A stretch of 64,000 nucleotides of DNA. Source: Mesorhizobium sp. LSHC420B00 (GTDB lineage: Bacteria > Pseudomonadota > Alphaproteobacteria > Rhizobiales > Rhizobiaceae). The position numbers were made by a program, and so were the translations under genes. Where the stretch lies: positions 674,184 through 738,183 of the forward strand of contig NZ_AYVY01000002.1 of NCBI RefSeq assembly GCF_000503055.1, written 5' to 3'. The first letter of the stretch is position 1. Each line of letters starts with the position of its first letter. Of this stretch, positions 1 through 9,812 are shown piece after piece. The notes beneath the pieces were generated by a model. It was given only the letters and a program-made list of their open reading frames with translations, was not told where the DNA came from and made no database searches.

Positions 1-473
<473 letters not shown>

Positions 474-562
474 TTAACGCGGCCGAATTGATTCCGCCAG
501 AGAAAAAACCGCCGCGAAGGCTTTTTCCCAAGAAGGCGCTCTGGTCATGGACGTATCAAAAC

Positions 563-589
563 AAAAGGGCCGGCGAGGCCGGCCCTTTT
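563..589 (-). terminator. intrinsic terminator after the L,D-transpeptidase gene
   Basis: A perfect 12-bp inverted repeat, AAAAGGGCCGGC / GCCGGCCCTTTT, with a GAG loop. The GC-rich stem is flanked by an A tract and a T tract, so it can work in either direction. It lies 18 bp past the stop codon of the minus-strand transpeptidase gene and ahead of pyrG. Confidence 0.88.
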
Positions 590-607
590 GGCACGATCTG
601 TAAAGCG

Positions 608-1729
608 TCAGATGATGACTACCTTGGTGCCTACTTTCACCCGGCGGTAGAGGTCCATGACGTGCTCGTTGATCATGCGGAAGCAGCCATTGGAGGCGCT
701 GGTTCCGATCGACTGCGGTGCAATGGTACCGTGGATGCGCAGATGGGTATCCTTCTTGCCATCGTAGAGATAGATGGCGCGCGCACCGAGCGGATTGTCG
801 CCGCCGCCGGGCATACCGTCCTTGTACTGCCCATAATGCTTGGGTTCGCGCTTTTGCATATCCAGCGTCGGAATCCAGCGCGGCCATTCCTGCTTGTCGC
901 CGACGGCAACCGTCCCCTTGAACTGCAGGCCTTCGCGGCCGACCGCAATGGCATAACGGCGGGCGGTTGACGATGATTCGACGAGGTAGAGACGGCGGGC
1001 GCTGGTATCGATGACGATGGTGCCGGGGTTGTAGCCGGTGAATTCGACCTCCTGCGGCACGAATTCCGGCTTGACCTTGAACTGGCGCTTGGCCTGCTTC
1101 CTTTCGAGCGCGGCGTCGAGCGCGCGCGTCTCAGGAAGCAGCGACATCGATGAAGAGGATGTGCCGCCGAACAGTCCCGCGAACAGCCCGACGCTCTGCG
1201 GCTTCTGCCCGACCGGTTCGCTGCGCAATTCGCCATTGTTGCCGGTCAGCGCAACGTTCATGGCCTCGGCCGGGATCGGCTCGGCCGACTGGATCGGCGC
1301 GATGGGTGCGATCGGTTCGATGATGTTGACGGTCTTCTTCTTGGCCGGCTTGGCATCAGCCACCTTGACCGCCGCGACCGGCTGGCTCTCCTTGGCAAGG
1401 AATGCCTGCCGTTCCGCATCGGCCTTGGCTTTCGCCGCCTCGCGCATCGCCAGCTTCCTGGCTTCGAGTGCCTTGGCGCGAGCGGCTTCCTTGTCGGCTG
1501 CGATCTTGGCTTCGATCTTGCGGATCTGCGCAAGGTCGTCCGGCGTCGGATCTTTCTTCTTCTTGAGAAGCTTCAATTGCGCCGCATCGCTTTTGGCAGC
1601 GACGTTGACGACGTCAGTTGTTGTCGCGGCTTTATGAGCCGAATTTGCCGTCGGCATAGCCGCGTAAGCGGGCGCACCTAGGCTGAGCACGGCACAAAGG
1701 CCGGCAAAAATGAAGCTGCGAAGCTGCAT
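608..1729 (-). CDS. periplasmic L,D-transpeptidase (YkuD domain)
   Basis: Predicted secreted peptidoglycan cross-linking enzyme of 373 residues that makes 3-3 (LD) cross-links or attaches proteins to the wall. Residues 1-23 form a signal peptide (MQLRSFIFAGL, then a hydrophobic core ending AYA). Residues about 45-115 are a charged, Lys/Ala/Glu-rich, probably coiled-coil stretch. Residues 130-210 are a low-complexity Pro/Ala/Ser linker. The YkuD catalytic domain occupies about 235-373, with His333 in RIHGT and Cys349 in SASNGCFRM, the conserved active-site pair. The ATG at 1727-1729 is chosen because the signal peptide starts there, although the frame stays open to 2161. A good promoter lies 83 bp upstream and a strong terminator follows. 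Function is assigned from the family; the substrate is not determined. Confidence 0.9.
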   Translation of the reverse strand: MQLRSFIFAGLCAVLSLGAPAYAAMPTANSAHKAATTTDVVNVAAKSDAAQLKLLKKKKDPTPDDLAQIRKIEAKIAADKEAARAKALEARKLAMREAAKAKADAERQAFLAKESQPVAAVKVADAKPAKKKTVNIIEPIAPIAPIQSAEPIPAEAMNVALTGNNGELRSEPVGQKPQSVGLFAGLFGGTSSSSMSLLPETRALDAALERKQAKRQFKVKPEFVPQEVEFTGYNPGTIVIDTSARRLYLVESSSTARRYAIAVGREGLQFKGTVAVGDKQEWPRWIPTLDMQKREPKHYGQYKDGMPGGGDNPLGARAIYLYDGKKDTHLRIHGTIAPQSIGTSASNGCFRMINEHVMDLYRRVKVGTKVVII

Positions 1730-1811
1730 GGGGAAGATCCGATCGTTCAATGCTTGTTGCCCACGGCGTCGCCCGGCGCCCCCCAAGGACGCCGAAAATG
1801 CCGCGCGCAAT

Positions 1812-1840
1812 GTATAATCGATTAGCCGGAAGCGCCTCAA
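1812..1840 (-). promoter_or_regulatory. sigma-70-type promoter for the L,D-transpeptidase gene
   Basis: On the minus strand, -35 TTGAGG (1835-1840) and -10 TTATAC (1812-1817) are separated by exactly 17 bp. The start codon is 83 bp further on. Predicted from sequence only. Confidence 0.6.
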
Positions 1841-1928
1841 GCGTAGGGCGCGGTCGAATCTTCGTGATTGTGCGGCATTTGCCGCGACTGTGTTCAAACG
1901 ACAACAGATCGCGGCATCAGATGCCCGA

Positions 1929-2375
1929 TTACTGGTTGGGGACCTGCGGCGTGGCCGGCGCGGTGGCGCCGTTTGTCGCTGGCGGCGTCGCCGGGGCTGT
2001 TGCCGGAGGCGTCGTTGCCGCGCCATTGCCGGACGGCGGGGTCGGCGCCGTGTTGCCTGAAGGCGGCGTCGTGGTGCCGGGCAATTGGTTGAGTACGCCC
2101 TTGCCTGCTCCGTCCGAGCTCGCCGGGACGCGATCGAGAATGTCGATCGGCTTCTCGCCATAGCGCGCGACGATCGACAGTGTCAGCGAAGTGACGAAGA
2201 AAGCCGCGGCCAGGATCGCTGTCGCCCGCGTCAGCGCATTGGCGGCGCCACGCGCGGTCATGAAGCCCGATCCGCCGCCGATGCCGAGACCGCCGCCTTC
2301 GGAGCGCTGCAGCAGCACCACGCCGACAAGCGCGAGCACGACCATGAGGTGGACGACGATCAGTACGGTTTCCAT
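1929..2375 (-). CDS. secG: protein translocase subunit SecG
   Basis: Small inner-membrane subunit of the SecYEG channel that helps SecA-driven export. Of 148 residues, the first 75 are the conserved SecG core: a membrane helix at 3-22 (VLIVVHLMVVLALVGVVLLQ), the family signature QRSEGGGLGIGGGSGFM, then a second helix at about 52-70. Residues 85-148 are a Pro/Ala/Thr/Gly-rich, low-complexity tail that makes the protein longer than enterobacterial SecG (110 residues); such tails are common in alphaproteobacteria. It lies 163 bp downstream of tpiA on the same strand, the usual neighbourhood. The stop at 1929 lies 88 bp ahead of the transpeptidase promoter. Confidence 0.96.
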   Translation of the reverse strand: METVLIVVHLMVVLALVGVVLLQRSEGGGLGIGGGSGFMTARGAANALTRATAILAAAFFVTSLTLSIVARYGEKPIDILDRVPASSDGAGKGVLNQLPGTTTPPSGNTAPTPPSGNGAATTPPATAPATPPATNGATAPATPQVPNQ

Positions 2376-2538
2376 AATTTATCCTGGCAAGGCCTTGCGC
2401 GGCCGCTGATTTGGAGGCGGCTCAATACAATGCTTTGACGGCATTTCCAAGCCCGTGGCCGGAATATGGGAAGCAATGCGTCCTTTGCAACGATTCTGGC
2501 GCCGGCCGTCCGCTCAAATCCGGCAAGCAGTCCCGGTA

Positions 2539-3306
2539 TCAAGCGATGTTTCGATAGGCTTCCGCGATGCCGAGGAAGTCCGCTGCCTTCAGGCTGGCGC
2601 CGCCGACCAGCGCGCCGTCGACATTCCTGACGCCGAGCAACTCGACGGCGTTGGACGGCTTGACCGAGCCGCCGTAGAGAATGCGCATCTTGGCCGCCGT
2701 ATTGCCAAGCTTCCGCGCCAGTTCTTCACGGATATGCGCATGCGCCTCGGCGACGTCGGCGGCGGTCGGGGTCAAGCCGGTGCCGATCGCCCATACCGGC
2801 TCATAGGCAATGACGCTGTTGGACGCCGTGGCGTTTGGCGGTACCGAGCCCGCAACCTGGCGCGACAGCACGTCAAGCGTGGCTCCTGCTTCGCGTTCGG
2901 CTCTTGTCTCACCAATGCAGATGATAGCCACCAGCCCGGCGCGCCATGCGGCGGAGGCCTTGGCCTGCACTATGGCATCGTTCTCCTTGCGATCAGCACG
3001 GCATTCGGAATGGCCGACGATGACATGGCTGGCGCCTGCATCCTTCAGCATCTCCGCCGAAATACAGCCGGTATAGGCGCCGCTTTCCTCGGTGTGGCAA
3101 TCCTCACCACCGGCCCGGACCGGCGTGCGCGACAGAATCTCGGCGGCGTGCGCAAGCAAGGTCGCCGGCACGCAGACCACGGCTTCGGTCTCGGCGTCGA
3201 GCCCGCTCATGAAGCCGTTGCCGATCATCCTGAGCTCGTTGAGCGAGGCGCTGGTCCCGTTCATTTTCCAGTTGCCGGCGACGAGCGGGCGGATTCCAGG
3301 CGTCAT
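2539..3306 (-). CDS. tpiA: triosephosphate isomerase
   Basis: Interconverts dihydroxyacetone phosphate and glyceraldehyde 3-phosphate in glycolysis and gluconeogenesis. The 255-residue TIM barrel has the full active site: AGNWKMNG (Asn12, Lys14), the electrophilic His in IVGHSECR, the catalytic Glu in [11 protein letters not shown], and the C-terminal phosphate-binding [10 protein letters not shown]. The ATG at 3304-3306 gives the family-standard N-terminus; 21 more codons are open upstream but do not resemble the family. It is divergent from ppiD, with both promoters expected in the 142-bp gap. secG follows on the same strand. Confidence 0.98.
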   Translation of the reverse strand: MTPGIRPLVAGNWKMNGTSASLNELRMIGNGFMSGLDAETEAVVCVPATLLAHAAEILSRTPVRAGGEDCHTEESGAYTGCISAEMLKDAGASHVIVGHSECRADRKENDAIVQAKASAAWRAGLVAIICIGETRAEREAGATLDVLSRQVAGSVPPNATASNSVIAYEPVWAIGTGLTPTAADVAEAHAHIREELARKLGNTAAKMRILYGGSVKPSNAVELLGVRNVDGALVGGASLKAADFLGIAEAYRNIA

Positions 3307-3448
3307 GGGATTTGTTTCTCCGGGCAATTTCCAGCTGGCTCTCACTATCAAAATCAGGCCACAAAGCAATCGACAGTGAGCAGGAAGGGCGCTATTGCGC
3401 TTGTTTCAGACTCGGCGCATGCGAAATGCGCAAAAATCGGAAGTACTC

Positions 3449-5341
3449 ATGCTTGGTATGTTGAGAAGCGCGGCGGGGACCTGGGTCGCGAAACTGCTGC
3501 TGTCATTGTTGGTGTTGAGCTTCGCCGTCTGGGGCATCTCGGGGCGGCTGATGGGCGGTCTTGCCGGCCATGACGCCGTGATTACGGCCGGAGGCACCAA
3601 GGTCTCGATCAACGAATACCGCCTCGCCTACGATCGCCAGCTCAGCGTAATGTCGCAGCAATTCGGCCAGCGCATCAGCCGTGAGCAGGCGACGGCGCTC
3701 GGCATCGACAACCAGGTGCTGGCGCAACTCGTCTCGGGCGCCGTCCTCGACGAGCAGGCCCGCAAGCTCGGCCTTGGCCTGTCCAAGGACCGGCTGGCCG
3801 AACTGACCCGCGAAGACCCGGCGTTCAAAGGGCCTGGCGGAACCTTCGACAGGCGAACCTTCGAGTACCTGCTCCGGCAGATCGGCATGCGGCCGGAGGA
3901 CTATCTGAAAAACCGCGCCCAGGTGGCGGTCCGCCAGCAGATCGTCGAGGCGGTTTCGGATGGCCTCAAAGCCCCGGATACATTCTTCAAGGCGGTCGCG
4001 CTCTATCGCGGCGAAGATCGCACAATCGACTACCTGACCTTGCCGAAATCGCTGGTCGAACCGATAGAAGCGCCGTCCGACAGCGTGCTTTCGGCCTATT
4101 TCGGGGAGAACAAGAAAACCTACGCCGCGCCCGAATACCGTAAGTTCTCCTATGTCAGGCTCGAACCGGAAGACATCATGGATTTGAGCGCAGTGACCGA
4201 TCAACAGGTCAGCGACGACTACAACAAGAACAAGGCGCGCTACACCACGCCCGAGATGCGCACCATCGAGCAGCTTGTGTTCAAGACGCCTGATGCTGCC
4301 AAGGCGGCGCTCGATTCGCTCAGGACCGGCGCGACCTTCGACAAGATCGTCGCCGCCGAAGGCAAGACGCCGGCCGACACCCTGCTCGGCACGCTGGCCA
4401 AGGACAAGATCGCCGACAAGGCGGTTGCCGATGCTGCCTTCAAGCTCAACGCCAATGAAGTCAGCCCGGTCGTACAGGGCGCCTTTGGCCCCGTTCTGCT
4501 GCGCGTCACCGAGATCAAGCCCGAAGTGGTGAAGCCGCTGGCCGAAGTGTCCGAGCAGATCCGCAAGGATCTGGCACTGGGCGAGGCAAGTCGCATCTTG
4601 CTGGACGTGCACGACAATTACGAGGATACTCGCGCCTCCGGCAGTTCGCTCGCTGAGGCAGCTGCCAAATTGAAGCTGAAGGTCGTTACCATCGACGCCA
4701 TCGACCGCACCGGCCGAAGGCCGGATGAAAGCATCGTCAAAGACCTGCCGGAATCGCCGGCGCTCATCAAGGCGGTGTTCGAATCCGAACCCGGAACCGA
4801 CAATGAAGGCCTCACCACCGCCGATAACGGCTTCGTCTTCTACGACGTGAGCGCGATCACGCCGGCCCGCGACCGCACGCTGGACGAAGTCCGCCAGAAG
4901 GTCGTGGCCGACTGGACCGCGGCGGAGACCACCAAACGGCTTACCGCAAAGGCACAAGAGCTCGAGAAGCGTCTCAAGGCCGGCGCCACGCTCGAGGTGA
5001 TCGCCGGTGAGCTCAAGCTCGAAAAGCAGACCAAGCGCGGTGTCAAGCGCGATGCTGACGACGTCGATTTCGGCAAGGAAGGGGCCGCCGCGATGTTCGG
5101 CGTCGGCGAAGGCGGCACCGGGCTAATCCCCTCGCCCACAGGCGACGGACAGATCCTGTTCAAGGTTGCCGAGGTATTCGAGCCCGCCGGGGCCGACGCC
5201 AACTCAGTACCCCAGGACGCGCAGAAATCCTTCACCTCCGGTATGTCCGACGACCTGCTCGACCAGTTGGTGGCGCAGTTGCAGACGCAATATGACGTCC
5301 GCATCGATCAGACGGCCGTAACCCAAGCCCTGGCCAGATGA
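3449..5341 (+). CDS. ppiD: membrane-anchored periplasmic peptidyl-prolyl isomerase/chaperone, SurA_N/PpiD type
   Basis: Helper for proteins leaving the Sec channel. The 630-residue protein starts with a short cytoplasmic stretch and one membrane helix (about residues 10-33, [15 protein letters not shown]). A SurA-like N-terminal chaperone region follows, including [27 protein letters not shown] split over two helices, then a parvulin-like PPIase region (about 250-360) and a second related region. The ATG at 3449 is chosen over the one at 3395 because GGAAG lies at the right distance (3439-3443) and the family's MLGMLR-type N-terminus begins there. Its stop overlaps the trpD start by 4 bp (ATGA), so it heads the trpD-trpC-moaC-moeA run. 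In rhizobia this gene is commonly tied to trpD; no functional link to tryptophan synthesis is implied. Confidence 0.9.
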   Translation: MLGMLRSAAGTWVAKLLLSLLVLSFAVWGISGRLMGGLAGHDAVITAGGTKVSINEYRLAYDRQLSVMSQQFGQRISREQATALGIDNQVLAQLVSGAVLDEQARKLGLGLSKDRLAELTREDPAFKGPGGTFDRRTFEYLLRQIGMRPEDYLKNRAQVAVRQQIVEAVSDGLKAPDTFFKAVALYRGEDRTIDYLTLPKSLVEPIEAPSDSVLSAYFGENKKTYAAPEYRKFSYVRLEPEDIMDLSAVTDQQVSDDYNKNKARYTTPEMRTIEQLVFKTPDAAKAALDSLRTGATFDKIVAAEGKTPADTLLGTLAKDKIADKAVADAAFKLNANEVSPVVQGAFGPVLLRVTEIKPEVVKPLAEVSEQIRKDLALGEASRILLDVHDNYEDTRASGSSLAEAAAKLKLKVVTIDAIDRTGRRPDESIVKDLPESPALIKAVFESEPGTDNEGLTTADNGFVFYDVSAITPARDRTLDEVRQKVVADWTAAETTKRLTAKAQELEKRLKAGATLEVIAGELKLEKQTKRGVKRDADDVDFGKEGAAAMFGVGEGGTGLIPSPTGDGQILFKVAEVFEPAGADANSVPQDAQKSFTSGMSDDLLDQLVAQLQTQYDVRIDQTAVTQALAR

Positions 5342-6348
5342 GCGCGCTGAAGATCCACATCGCCAAGGTCGCCGCCGGTAGCGCTCTTTCCTTCGAGGAG
5401 GCGCGCGAGGCCTTCGACATCATCATGTCCGGTGACGCCACCCCCGGCCAGATCGGCGGCTTCCTGATGGCATTGCGGGTGCGCGGTGAGACCGTCAGCG
5501 AGATCGCCGGCGCCGTCGCCACCATGCGCGCCAAGATGCTGCGCGTCGAAGCCCCCGAGGGCGCCATCGACATTGTCGGCACCGGCGGCGACAATTCGCA
5601 CAGCGTCAACATTTCGACCGCATCCGCCTTCGTCACCGCCGGCAGCGGCGTGCCCGTCGCCAAGCACGGCAATCGCGGACTGTCCTCGCTGACCGGCGCC
5701 GCCGATGTTCTGATCGCGTTGGGCGTCAAGATCGACATCCCTCCGGAGACGATCGGCCGCTGCATCCACGAGGCCGGAGTTGGCTTCATGTTCGCGCCGG
5801 CGCACCACCCGGCGATGAAGCATGTCGGCCCGACCCGGGTCGAGCTCGGCACCCGCACCATCTTCAACCTGCTGGGTCCGCTTTCCAATCCGGCCAGTGT
5901 CAGACGGCAGATGGTCGGCGTGTTCCTGCCCGAATGGATCATGCCGGTGGCAGAAACGTTGAAGGAGCTTGGTGCCGACCATGCCTGGGTCGTCCATGGC
6001 GACGGTTATGACGAGATCACCACCACCGGCGAGACGCAGGTCGCCGAATTGGCCGGCGGCGAGATCCGCAGCTTTGTGCTGACCCCGGAAGCGGTCGGGC
6101 TGAAGCGTCACACCAAGGACGAGTTGCGCGGCGGCGACGCCGCCCACAATGCCCAGGCACTGCGCGACATGCTGGGCGGCGCCGCCGGCGCCTTTCGCGA
6201 CACGGTGCTGATGAATGCCGGCGCCGGGCTGGTGGTGGCCGGCAAGGCGACGACACTTGCCGACGGCATGGTGACGGCGGCGCAGGCCATCGACAGCGGC
6301 CGCGCGCTGAAAGTGCTCGACAGGCTGGTCGAGATTTCGAACGGTTAG
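5338..6348 (+). CDS. trpD: anthranilate phosphoribosyltransferase
   Basis: Second step of tryptophan synthesis: transfers phosphoribose from PRPP to anthranilate. The 336-residue protein has the phosphoribosyl-diphosphate loop GTGGD (81-85), NIST (91-94) and KHGNR (109-113), all typical of TrpD. The ATG overlaps the ppiD stop (ATGA) and trpC begins 4 bp after its stop, indicating translational coupling. No glutamine amidotransferase fusion is present. Confidence 0.98.
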   Translation: MSALKIHIAKVAAGSALSFEEAREAFDIIMSGDATPGQIGGFLMALRVRGETVSEIAGAVATMRAKMLRVEAPEGAIDIVGTGGDNSHSVNISTASAFVTAGSGVPVAKHGNRGLSSLTGAADVLIALGVKIDIPPETIGRCIHEAGVGFMFAPAHHPAMKHVGPTRVELGTRTIFNLLGPLSNPASVRRQMVGVFLPEWIMPVAETLKELGADHAWVVHGDGYDEITTTGETQVAELAGGEIRSFVLTPEAVGLKRHTKDELRGGDAAHNAQALRDMLGGAAGAFRDTVLMNAGAGLVVAGKATTLADGMVTAAQAIDSGRALKVLDRLVEISNG

Positions 6349-6352
6349 AACT

Positions 6353-7165
6353 ATGTCCGACATCCTGCGCAAGATCGAGGCTTACAAGCGCGACGAGATC
6401 GCGGCGGCCAAGGCGCAAGTGCCGTTTGCCGAGATCAAGGCACGGGCAACGGACGCCGAAGCGCCGCGCGGCTTTCTTTCCGTCCTTGAAGCAAAGCGCC
6501 AATCCGGCAGGTTCGCGCTGATTGCCGAAATCAAGAAGGCTAGCCCATCCAAAGGCCTGATCCGCGCCGATTTCGATCCGCCGGCGCTGGCCAGGGCCTA
6601 TGCGGAAGGCGGTGCCGCCTGTCTTTCGGTGCTGACCGACGCACCCTCTTTCCAGGGGGCGCCCGCGTTCCTCAGCGATGCGCGCGCTGCCGTCGAGTTG
6701 CCTGCCTTGCGCAAGGATTTCCTGTTCGATCCCTATCAGGTCTACGAGGCCAGGGCATGGGGCGCCGATGCCATACTGATCATCATGGCCAGCGTCGACG
6801 ACGCGTTGGCAAGAGAACTCGAAGCGACAGCTTTCGGGCTCGGCATGGACGCGCTGGTCGAAGTGCATGACGAGGCTGAGATGGAACGCGCGCTGCAGCT
6901 GTCGTCGCGGCTGATCGGTATCAACAACCGCAATCTCCGGACCTTCGAAACCAGCCTCGAGACCTCGGAACGGCTGGTCGCGATGGTGCCCGCCGACCGC
7001 CTTCTGGTCAGCGAGAGCGGTATCTTTTCGCATGACGATTGCCGCCGGCTGGAGCGGAGCGGCATCGCCACTTTTCTGGTCGGTGAGAGCCTGATGCGTC
7101 AACAGGACGTGGCCGCTGCAACGCGCCTGCTTTTGACGGGCAAGGCGCCGGCAGAGGCGATCTGA
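6353..7165 (+). CDS. trpC: indole-3-glycerol phosphate synthase
   Basis: Fourth step of tryptophan synthesis: ring closure of CdRP to indole-3-glycerol phosphate. The 270-residue monofunctional TIM barrel (no TrpF fusion) has [11 protein letters not shown] (Glu59, Lys61 region), LRKDF (119-123), the NNRNL loop (191-195) and SESGI (220-224), all characteristic. It lies 4 bp after trpD and 2 bp before moaC. trpF, trpA and trpB are not in this window. Confidence 0.98.
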   Translation: MSDILRKIEAYKRDEIAAAKAQVPFAEIKARATDAEAPRGFLSVLEAKRQSGRFALIAEIKKASPSKGLIRADFDPPALARAYAEGGAACLSVLTDAPSFQGAPAFLSDARAAVELPALRKDFLFDPYQVYEARAWGADAILIIMASVDDALARELEATAFGLGMDALVEVHDEAEMERALQLSSRLIGINNRNLRTFETSLETSERLVAMVPADRLLVSESGIFSHDDCRRLERSGIATFLVGESLMRQQDVAAATRLLLTGKAPAEAI

Positions 7166-7167
7166 GG

Positions 7168-7674
7168 ATGGCGGCCGCCCTCACCCATCTTGGCGCGCGC
7201 GGCGAAGCCAACATGGTCGATGTCGGCGACAAGGCTGAGACGGTGCGCACGGCAGTCGCGGAGGGCTTCGTGTCGATGCGGCCCGAGACGCTGGACATGA
7301 TCCTCGCCGGCGATGCCAAGAAGGGCGACGTGCTCGGTACCGCGCGTATCGCCGGCATCATGGCGGCCAAGAAGACGCATGAACTGATCCCGCTCTGCCA
7401 TCCACTGCTGCTGACCAGGATATCTGTCGATATCGAGCCGGACGCAGCTTTGCCCGGCCTGAAGGTCACAGCATTGACCCGCGTCACCGGCAAAACCGGC
7501 GTTGAGATGGAGGCCCTGAGCGCCGTCTCGGTCGCTTGCCTGACCATCTACGACATGGCCAAGGCGGTCGACCGCGCCATGGTCATCTCCGGCATCAGGC
7601 TGGTTGAAAAGACCGGCGGCAAATCCGGCGACTACAAGATCACCGAAGATGGGGTCACCGAGGCAGGCCGCTGA
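7168..7674 (+). CDS. moaC: cyclic pyranopterin monophosphate synthase
   Basis: Second reaction of molybdenum cofactor synthesis: converts 3',8-cyclo-7,8-dihydro-GTP made by MoaA to cPMP. The 168 residues include the conserved [13 protein letters not shown] (68-80), GVEMEAL (111-117), and the catalytic Asp129/Lys132 pair in DMAKAVD, corresponding to Asp128/Lys131 of the E. coli enzyme. Its stop shares one base with the moeA start (TGATG). The trpDC-moaC-moeA arrangement is common in rhizobia and probably reflects co-transcription only. Confidence 0.98.
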   Translation: MAAALTHLGARGEANMVDVGDKAETVRTAVAEGFVSMRPETLDMILAGDAKKGDVLGTARIAGIMAAKKTHELIPLCHPLLLTRISVDIEPDAALPGLKVTALTRVTGKTGVEMEALSAVSVACLTIYDMAKAVDRAMVISGIRLVEKTGGKSGDYKITEDGVTEAGR

Positions 7675-8879
7675 TGGCGCTGGTCCCAGTTGCTGAGGCG
7701 CTCGAGCGCCTGTTGGACGGCGCAGCTGCACTGCAGGGCGAACGCGTCGCGCTGCTGGATGCCGCCGACCGCGTGCTGGCGGAGCCGGTTGTGGCGCTCC
7801 GCACCCAGCCGCCGTTCAACGCCTCCGCCATGGACGGCTATGCCGTGCGGGCGGCTGATATCGCGTCCTTACCAGCAAAGCTTTCGGTGGTCGGCATGGC
7901 GCCGGCCGGAAGCGGCTTTGCCGGGACGGTGCAGCAGGGGCAGGCCGTCCGTATCTTCACCGGCGCGCCGCTTCCCGAAGGCGCCGACACCATCGTCATC
8001 CAGGAGAACGTCCGCGATCTCGGCCGCGGTGTCGTCGAAGTGACGGAGCCGACGGTGCAGGGGCGAAACATCCGCCGCCTCGGGCTCGATTTCGCCAAAG
8101 GCGACGTCCTGCTGCACAAAGGCCGCCTGCTCGACCCGGCGGCCTTGTCGCTGGCGGCATCGGCCAACCACCCCGAGGTCGGCGTGGTCAAAAGGCCGTT
8201 GGTCGCCATCATCGCCACCGGCGACGAATTGCTGCCGCCGGGCAGCGAGCTTGGCCCCGACCAGATCATCTCCTCCAACGCCTATGGTGTCGCCGCCGCC
8301 GCACAGTCGGTCGGTGCGCGAGTGCTCGACCTTGGCATCGCGCCGGACCGCAGGGAGGCGATCGCTGCGCTGGTGGAAAAGGCCGTGAAGGCTGGCGCGA
8401 ACGTCATCGTCACGCTGGGCGGTGCCTCGGTCGGTGACCACGATTTCGTCCATGACGTGCTGACCGGGCAAGGCATGACTCTCGATTTCTGGAAGATCGC
8501 CATGCGGCCGGGCAAGCCGCTGATGTTCGGGCGGCTGGGCGACATTCGCTGCATCGGCTTGCCCGGCAATCCGGTGGCGAGCCTGGTCTGCACCCAGCTC
8601 TTCCTGAAGCCGCTGCTGGCGCGGCTCGGCGGCCGCGCCTTTCAGCAGGATATGCGTGAGGCACGGCTCGGCGCTGCCATGCCGGCCAACGATCTCAGGC
8701 AAGATTATGTGCGGGCTGTTGTCACAGACGACGCCGGCACGCTCGTGGCGACGCCGTTCAGCATCCAGGATTCCTCGATGCTGAAAATGCTGGCCGATGC
8801 CAACGGGCTGATCGTCCGTGCGCCGTTCACGCCCGCCGCGGCGGCGGGCGCCGCTTGCGACGTGCTGATGCTACGCTGA
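7674..8879 (+). CDS. moeA: molybdopterin molybdenumtransferase
   Basis: Inserts molybdate into adenylylated molybdopterin. The 401 residues show the MoeA domain order: N-terminal region with QPPFNASAMDGYAVRA, a domain containing GAPLPEGADTIV, the MoCF-binding core with ATGDEL and TLGGASVGDHDF, the GKPLMFGRLG and LPGNPVAS motifs, and a C-terminal beta domain. It is the last gene of the ppiD-trp-moa run and converges on the formamidase gene, 7 bp away; no terminator is evident in that gap. Confidence 0.97.
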   Translation: MALVPVAEALERLLDGAAALQGERVALLDAADRVLAEPVVALRTQPPFNASAMDGYAVRAADIASLPAKLSVVGMAPAGSGFAGTVQQGQAVRIFTGAPLPEGADTIVIQENVRDLGRGVVEVTEPTVQGRNIRRLGLDFAKGDVLLHKGRLLDPAALSLAASANHPEVGVVKRPLVAIIATGDELLPPGSELGPDQIISSNAYGVAAAAQSVGARVLDLGIAPDRREAIAALVEKAVKAGANVIVTLGGASVGDHDFVHDVLTGQGMTLDFWKIAMRPGKPLMFGRLGDIRCIGLPGNPVASLVCTQLFLKPLLARLGGRAFQQDMREARLGAAMPANDLRQDYVRAVVTDDAGTLVATPFSIQDSSMLKMLADANGLIVRAPFTPAAAAGAACDVLMLR

Positions 8880-8886
8880 ACCTGCC

Positions 8887-9717
8887 TCACTCCGAGATCA
8901 AGGTCCGGGTCAGCGGATGGTCTGGATCGGCCAAACCGTCGATGATGTTGAAATGATGCCGGTCAGGCTCGACCACCGAACTGGTCGCGGCACCCAGGCC
9001 GATCCAGATGTTGGCCAGCAACGCGCTCTGGCGCAGGAATTCGGCGCGCTCACCGCCGCCGGCCCAGCAGGTCAGGCGGGCCTTGTCCATCGGGCGCAGC
9101 AGCACCGGGCTTTCGGCCTGCGCCTCGGCCTCATCGATCGCCAGCGTCTCGTTCATGTCGGTGCGCATGATCGGGCGCAAATCGTGCACACCCGAGATCG
9201 ATACGACATGGCGAATGCGCCGGACAATTTCGGGCGCCAGCGGCGTCGTCGTAGTAACCATCCGGCTAACAAGATGGCCACCGGCCGAGTGTCCGGTCAG
9301 CATCAGCGGCCCTGCGACCATCCCCGCCGCCTTGCCGATCGCCGCGCCGACTTCCTTGACGATGCCGCCAATGCGCATCTGCGGACAGAGCGTGTAGGAC
9401 GGCATCGCCACGGCATAGCCGCGATCAACAGCGCCAGCGGCAAGATGCGACCAGAAACTCTTGTCGAATGCCATCCAGTAGCCGCCATGGACGAACACCA
9501 CGAGCCCCTTGGGCTTGGTGGCCGGCAGGAAAAGATCGAGCCGGTTGCGTGGGCCATCGCCATAGGCCATGTCGAGCCGCGCCCGGCCCTCGGTCGAAAG
9601 CACGTCGCGAAAAACCCGCGCGGGCTCGACCCAGGCCGCCGGCCAGCGATCGCTGCCGGCTATGTTGGCGCCGTTGGCATAGGCGTTGTCCCAATCGGCA
9701 ATGTGACGTTCGAACAC
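8887..9717 (-). CDS. alpha/beta-hydrolase, probable kynurenine formamidase (AFMID type)
   Basis: Probably hydrolyses N-formylkynurenine to kynurenine and formate. Counting from the GTG at 9717, the 276-residue alpha/beta hydrolase has the oxyanion motif HGGYW (77-81), the nucleophile elbow GHSAGGH (Ser144) and a C-terminal His pair at 254-255 (DRHHF) for the triad. HGGYW is the signature of the serine-hydrolase (eukaryotic AFMID) type, not of the metal-dependent bacterial KynB. The GTG start has a GGGGAGGG ribosome-binding site; a TTG 33 bp upstream is possible. Kynureninase lies 95 bp upstream on the same strand, which supports the substrate. No tryptophan 2,3-dioxygenase is in the window. 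The family is certain, the substrate inferred from the neighbour. Confidence 0.78.
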   Translation of the reverse strand: MFERHIADWDNAYANGANIAGSDRWPAAWVEPARVFRDVLSTEGRARLDMAYGDGPRNRLDLFLPATKPKGLVVFVHGGYWMAFDKSFWSHLAAGAVDRGYAVAMPSYTLCPQMRIGGIVKEVGAAIGKAAGMVAGPLMLTGHSAGGHLVSRMVTTTTPLAPEIVRRIRHVVSISGVHDLRPIMRTDMNETLAIDEAEAQAESPVLLRPMDKARLTCWAGGGERAEFLRQSALLANIWIGLGAATSSVVEPDRHHFNIIDGLADPDHPLTRTLISE

Positions 9718-9812
9718 CCTGCGCCCTCCCCTGGCAATATGGCCCTGCAACGAGCGTGAGCATCGCGCGGCGCGTCGTCGCCAGCCTCACGATTCCAGCT
9801 CTCGCATCAATC